Assembly (NCBI GenBank): GCA_002772575.1
Contig: PFDL01000008.1
Span: forward strand, 1 to 7,762
Direction of reading: 5' to 3'
From: Parcubacteria group bacterium CG10_big_fil_rev_8_21_14_0_10_35_15
GTDB lineage: Bacteria > Patescibacteriota > Minisyncoccia > Minisyncoccales > GWA2-46-15
DNA: 7,762 nt
Positions 6,196 to 7,762 of this stretch are shown here, one piece after another (position 1 is the stretch's first letter; each line of letters opens with the position of its first letter). Both the position numbers and the translations under genes were made by a program. The notes beneath the pieces were generated by a model. It was given only the letters and a program-made list of their open reading frames with translations. It did no database searches and was not told where the DNA came from.

Positions 6196-6223
6196 GCGGT
6201 GTCCAAAAAACTTTGGACGCCGC
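6196..6223. terminator. 12-bp hairpin after the murB / GIY-YIG unit
   Basis: GCGGTGTCCAAA (6196-6207) and TTTGGACGCCGC (6212-6223) pair over 12 bp with one G/T mismatch and a 4-base loop. It lies 4 nt beyond the left inverted repeat of the GIY-YIG element and upstream of the polyamine promoter. It could end leftward murB transcription, but lacks a proper T-tract on the minus strand. It does not match the CCGAGCACATAA family. Confidence 0.45.
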
Positions 6224-6227
6224 GAAA

Positions 6228-6489
6228 CCGAGCACATAATAATTATTTTAGACTATTTTTCAATCTTTCTTTCAATCTTCTTACTGTTTGACCTCTTTGT
6301 TTTAATTTTTTCTCTCTTTGTTCAGCATCTTTTTTATTTCTATAAGCCTCATAATAAATAAGTTCTGGATTCTTACTTCTGTGTTCTTTAATTCTGCGTT
6401 TCAAATCATTAGTATAACCTATATAAGTCAAACCAGTTTTTAAATTTCTAATTAAATAAACATAATACATATAATTATTATGTGCTCGG
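6228..6489 (-). mobile_element. 262-bp GIY-YIG element with perfect 19-bp inverted repeats
   Basis: The left end CCGAGCACATAATAATTAT (6228-6246) and right end ATAATTATTATGTGCTCGG (6471-6489) are exact reverse complements over 19 bp; the next two flanking pairs (A6226-A6227 with T6490-T6491) also match. The only thing between them is one 75-codon GIY-YIG ORF. Its ATG abuts the right repeat and its stop lies inside the left repeat. The outer 12-13 bp of the repeats recur as ORF-less hairpins at 805, 1465, 1820 and 2334. No target-site duplication is visible. The unit is inserted at the 3' end of murB, whose last codons and stop fall in the right repeat. I infer a minimal palindromic mobile element or homing-type unit; mobility itself is not shown. 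Confidence 0.75.
6243..6470 (-). CDS. Small GIY-YIG nuclease-domain protein
   Basis: A 75-aa single-domain protein of the GIY-YIG superfamily, closest in style to the stand-alone YhbQ/UPF0213-type proteins. The GIY strand reads YYVYLIRN (2-9), the YIG strand TYIGYT (15-20), followed by NDLKRRIKEH (21-30) with the expected arginine (R25 or R26) and H30, then LIYYEAY (37-43) and an Arg/Lys-rich tail REKKLKQRGQTVRRLKERLK (52-71). Such domains cut or nick DNA with a metal ion; relatives include homing endonucleases. No extra DNA-binding domain is present beyond the basic tail. The start ATG at 6470 touches the right inverted repeat and has no Shine-Dalgarno. The murB stop is 7 nt upstream, so translation is probably coupled to murB. 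The stop TAA (6245-6243) lies inside the left repeat. It is likely the activity that moves or maintains the palindromes; this is inference. Confidence 0.9.
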   Translation of the reverse strand: MYYVYLIRNLKTGLTYIGYTNDLKRRIKEHRSKNPELIYYEAYRNKKDAEQREKKLKQRGQTVRRLKERLKNSLK

Positions 6490-7524
6490 TTCTTCCCTGT
6501 GCCTCATTCCATTCGGCGCAATGACGATTTCTTCCTTAAGATTTAACCTAAATTTTCTTTTTACTTCTTTTTTTATTATTTTTATTAATTCTCTGACATC
6601 GGCTGAAGTTCCGTTTCCCAAATTAATAATAAAGTTGGCATGCTTTTTTGAAACTTGAACATTGCCAATAATTTTTCCTTTCAAACCACATTGATCAATG
6701 AACCAACCAGCTGATAATGTCGGCGCATTAATTTTTTTAATTTGAATTTTAGAAAAGTTTTGGAAAACAGATCCGGGACAATTTATCTGCGGTTGAATTT
6801 TTAATTTTCTACTTAACCATTCCTTATAAACATACTTGGCTTTCTCAATATCCCCGTGAGAAAGAAGAAGAGTTGCTTTCAAAATAATTTGTTTTTCTTT
6901 TTGGATATTGCTGAAGTCATAGATAAAGCCCAACTCTTTGTTTTTTATTTTTCTGACCCGATTGTTTTTATCAATGATGGTTATATCTTTAACGTAATCC
7001 CCAAAAAGCTTTGTCCCGCCGTGGATATTGTAAACAACTCCCCCGCCAACAGATCCGGGAATGCCGGCAAACCATTGCAGACCGGTTAATCCTTTTTCTA
7101 AGGTTTGCTGAATTAAATATTGGATAGACGTGCCGGCCGAAACTTCGACTTCAGTATCAAAAGGCTCTTGCTGATAATCTAAATCAGAAAACTGCAAATA
7201 CTTTTTAGGATCTCCCGGCAAATAATGGGCGTCTCCTTGTGTTTGCTTTTTTACGACTCTTTTTAATTTTTCAACAATCTTAATTTGTGAAACACTATTT
7301 CTAATAATTAATCCTCTAAAGCCTTTATCATCAAAAAGAATGTTTGAACCTCTGCCTAAAATAAAAAACGACAAGTATAATTTTCTAGCCGTCTTAATCG
7401 CCTTAATAAGATCTTTTTCTGTTTTTGCTTCGTAAAAAAAATCAGCTAAACCGCCAATCCTAAAAGTCGTATAGTTTTTTAATAGAACGTTTCTTTTTAA
7501 ACCCTTTAATTTCAAGTCCGACAT
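6478..7524 (-). CDS. murB: UDP-N-acetylenolpyruvoylglucosamine reductase
   Basis: A FAD-dependent cytoplasmic enzyme that reduces UDP-GlcNAc-enolpyruvate to UDP-MurNAc in peptidoglycan synthesis. Counting from M at 7524 (348 aa): YTTFRIGG (18-25), FAD-binding GRGSNILF (57-64), GIPGSVGGGVVYN (154-166), CPGSVFQNFS (249-258) with the proton-donating serine, the block GLKGKIIGNVQVSKKHANFI (280-299) and the terminal acidic EE (331-332). A longer frame opens at 7617 (379 aa), but those 31 residues lie in a hairpin and across a TATAAT box, so 7524 is preferred. Oddities: about 38 residues are inserted after the first domain strands (roughly 81-120), and the usual F-x-Y-R-x-S motif reads FIYDFS (200-205), replacing the conserved Arg. 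The last codons, PST-stop, come from the inverted repeat of the GIY-YIG element. Confidence 0.9.
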   Translation of the reverse strand: MSDLKLKGLKRNVLLKNYTTFRIGGLADFFYEAKTEKDLIKAIKTARKLYLSFFILGRGSNILFDDKGFRGLIIRNSVSQIKIVEKLKRVVKKQTQGDAHYLPGDPKKYLQFSDLDYQQEPFDTEVEVSAGTSIQYLIQQTLEKGLTGLQWFAGIPGSVGGGVVYNIHGGTKLFGDYVKDITIIDKNNRVRKIKNKELGFIYDFSNIQKEKQIILKATLLLSHGDIEKAKYVYKEWLSRKLKIQPQINCPGSVFQNFSKIQIKKINAPTLSAGWFIDQCGLKGKIIGNVQVSKKHANFIINLGNGTSADVRELIKIIKKEVKRKFRLNLKEEIVIAPNGMRHREEPST

Positions 7525-7535
7525 TTTAAATAGAT

Positions 7536-7592
7536 TGAGCCGGGAGAGTGAACTCCAATTCAATGTAATGAGTGAGTGCTGCTCCCGGCTCA
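7536..7592 (-). other. Stem-loop in the murB 5' leader
   Basis: TGAGCCGGGAG (7536-7546) and CTCCCGGCTCA (7582-7592) are a perfect 11-bp inverted repeat with a 35-nt loop. It begins at the predicted transcription start and ends 11 nt before the chosen murB start. It could protect the transcript end or control translation. Alternatively it encodes residues 9-28 of a longer murB frame, which looks unlike any MurB N-terminus. Confidence 0.55.
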
Positions 7593-7597
7593 TTTTA

Positions 7598-7603
7598 ATT
7601 ATA
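7598..7603 (-). promoter_or_regulatory. -10 box upstream of murB
   Basis: The minus strand reads TATAAT (7603-7598), preceded by a second TGTATA-like repeat. No good -35 is seen at 16-18 nt. If used, transcription would start near 7591, at the base of the leader hairpin. That would exclude a start codon at 7617. Confidence 0.45.
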
Positions 7604-7619
7604 CAATATACAATCAAAA

Positions 7620-7715
7620 CCGGGTAGTGAAAATCCGAATGTGCGGCTAGTCTCGTTAGCCGCCCGGTTTGTTTCCGACTAACCGATTAATTATTTTTGG
7701 ATTTCTACTACCCGG
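7620..7715. other. Y-shaped structured element (three-helix fold)
   Basis: The closing helix is CCGGGTAGTGAAAATCC (7620-7636) with GGATTTCTACTACCCGG (7699-7715), pairing at 15 of 17 positions. Inside are two hairpins: GCGGCTA/TAGCCGC (7643-7649 with 7657-7663, loop 7) and CGGTT/AACCG (7665-7669 with 7681-7685). On the minus strand it ends in a run of four T, so it could terminate an upstream transcript. No ORF or known RNA family is recognised. It may be a structured RNA, a large terminator or a foldable DNA element. Confidence 0.55.
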
Positions 7716-7722
7716 AAAGCAA

Positions 7723-7746
7723 AACACGTCGCTTAAGAGACGTGTT
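7723..7746 (-). terminator. Short hairpin at the window end
   Basis: AACACGTC (7723-7730) and GACGTGTT (7739-7746) form a perfect 8-bp stem with loop GCTTAAGA. On the minus strand the stem is followed by TTTT and then GCTTT, a weak T-tract. It could terminate a gene lying beyond the right edge. Confidence 0.4.
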
Positions 7747-7762
7747 GTGCCGAATTGGACTT

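Noticed and set aside
6224..6493. Target-site duplication around the GIY-YIG element
   Set aside because: Flanks GAAA and TTCT are partly complementary rather than directly repeated, and the solo copies show none either.
7525..7617. N-terminal extension of MurB from ATG at 7617
   Set aside because: The 31 residues lie across a TATAAT box and an 11-bp hairpin and do not resemble MurB; the start at 7524 gives a normal N-terminus.
7620..7746. tRNA or T-box leader
   Set aside because: The helix arrangement does not match a tRNA cloverleaf, and no T-box TGGNACCGCG motif is present.

Overview
The window is AT-rich and compact, and every recognisable gene lies on the minus strand. Genes are small, canonical Shine-Dalgarno sequences are weak or absent, the 23S rRNA is divergent with length changes at helix tips, and 23S has no 16S directly upstream. 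I infer a bacterium of the Candidate Phyla Radiation (Patescibacteria, Parcubacteria-like). This rests on gene style and remembered relatives, not on a search. The standard genetic code fits all genes.

Layout. Positions 1-2191 hold the 5' ~1.95 kb (E. coli equivalent) of a 23S rRNA gene read leftward; its 3' end is outside the window. Positions 2192-2668 are non-coding: the 23S leader, a terminator, an AT-rich inverted repeat and a strong sigma70-type promoter (TTGACA-N17-TAAAAT). Next come an MscS-related membrane protein (2669-3346) and a polyamine operon: SpeD-like pyruvoyl decarboxylase (5826-5404), deoxyhypusine-synthase-like homospermidine synthase (5372-4281) and agmatinase-type ureohydrolase (4278-3436). 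Its leader (about 6144-5827) has its own promoter, a 19-residue lysine-rich mini-ORF and a large terminator-like hairpin just before speD. From 6228 to 6489 lies a tiny GIY-YIG element, then murB (7524-6478) with a structured upstream region to the window end.

Most notable system. The 75-aa GIY-YIG ORF at 6243-6470 is framed by perfect 19-bp (21 with flanks) inverted repeats, CCGAGCACATAATAATTAT. The same arms without the ORF occur four more times as 26-29 bp hairpins: three inside the 23S gene (805-832, 1465-1493, 1820-1847) and one in its leader (2334-2361). Two of the rRNA copies sit at the tips of helices 25 and 45, the classic sites of 23S intervening sequences. The pattern suggests a palindromic mobile element: an ORF-bearing form and ORF-less hairpins scattered into RNA loops and gene ends. 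At murB the inverted repeat supplies the last codons and stop of the host gene, and the GIY-YIG start follows 7 nt later.

Metabolically, the operon can be read as a self-contained route: arginine to agmatine (if the SpeD homologue is a pyruvoyl arginine decarboxylase), agmatine to putrescine (SpeB), putrescine to homospermidine (DHS-like). No aminopropyltransferase is present.
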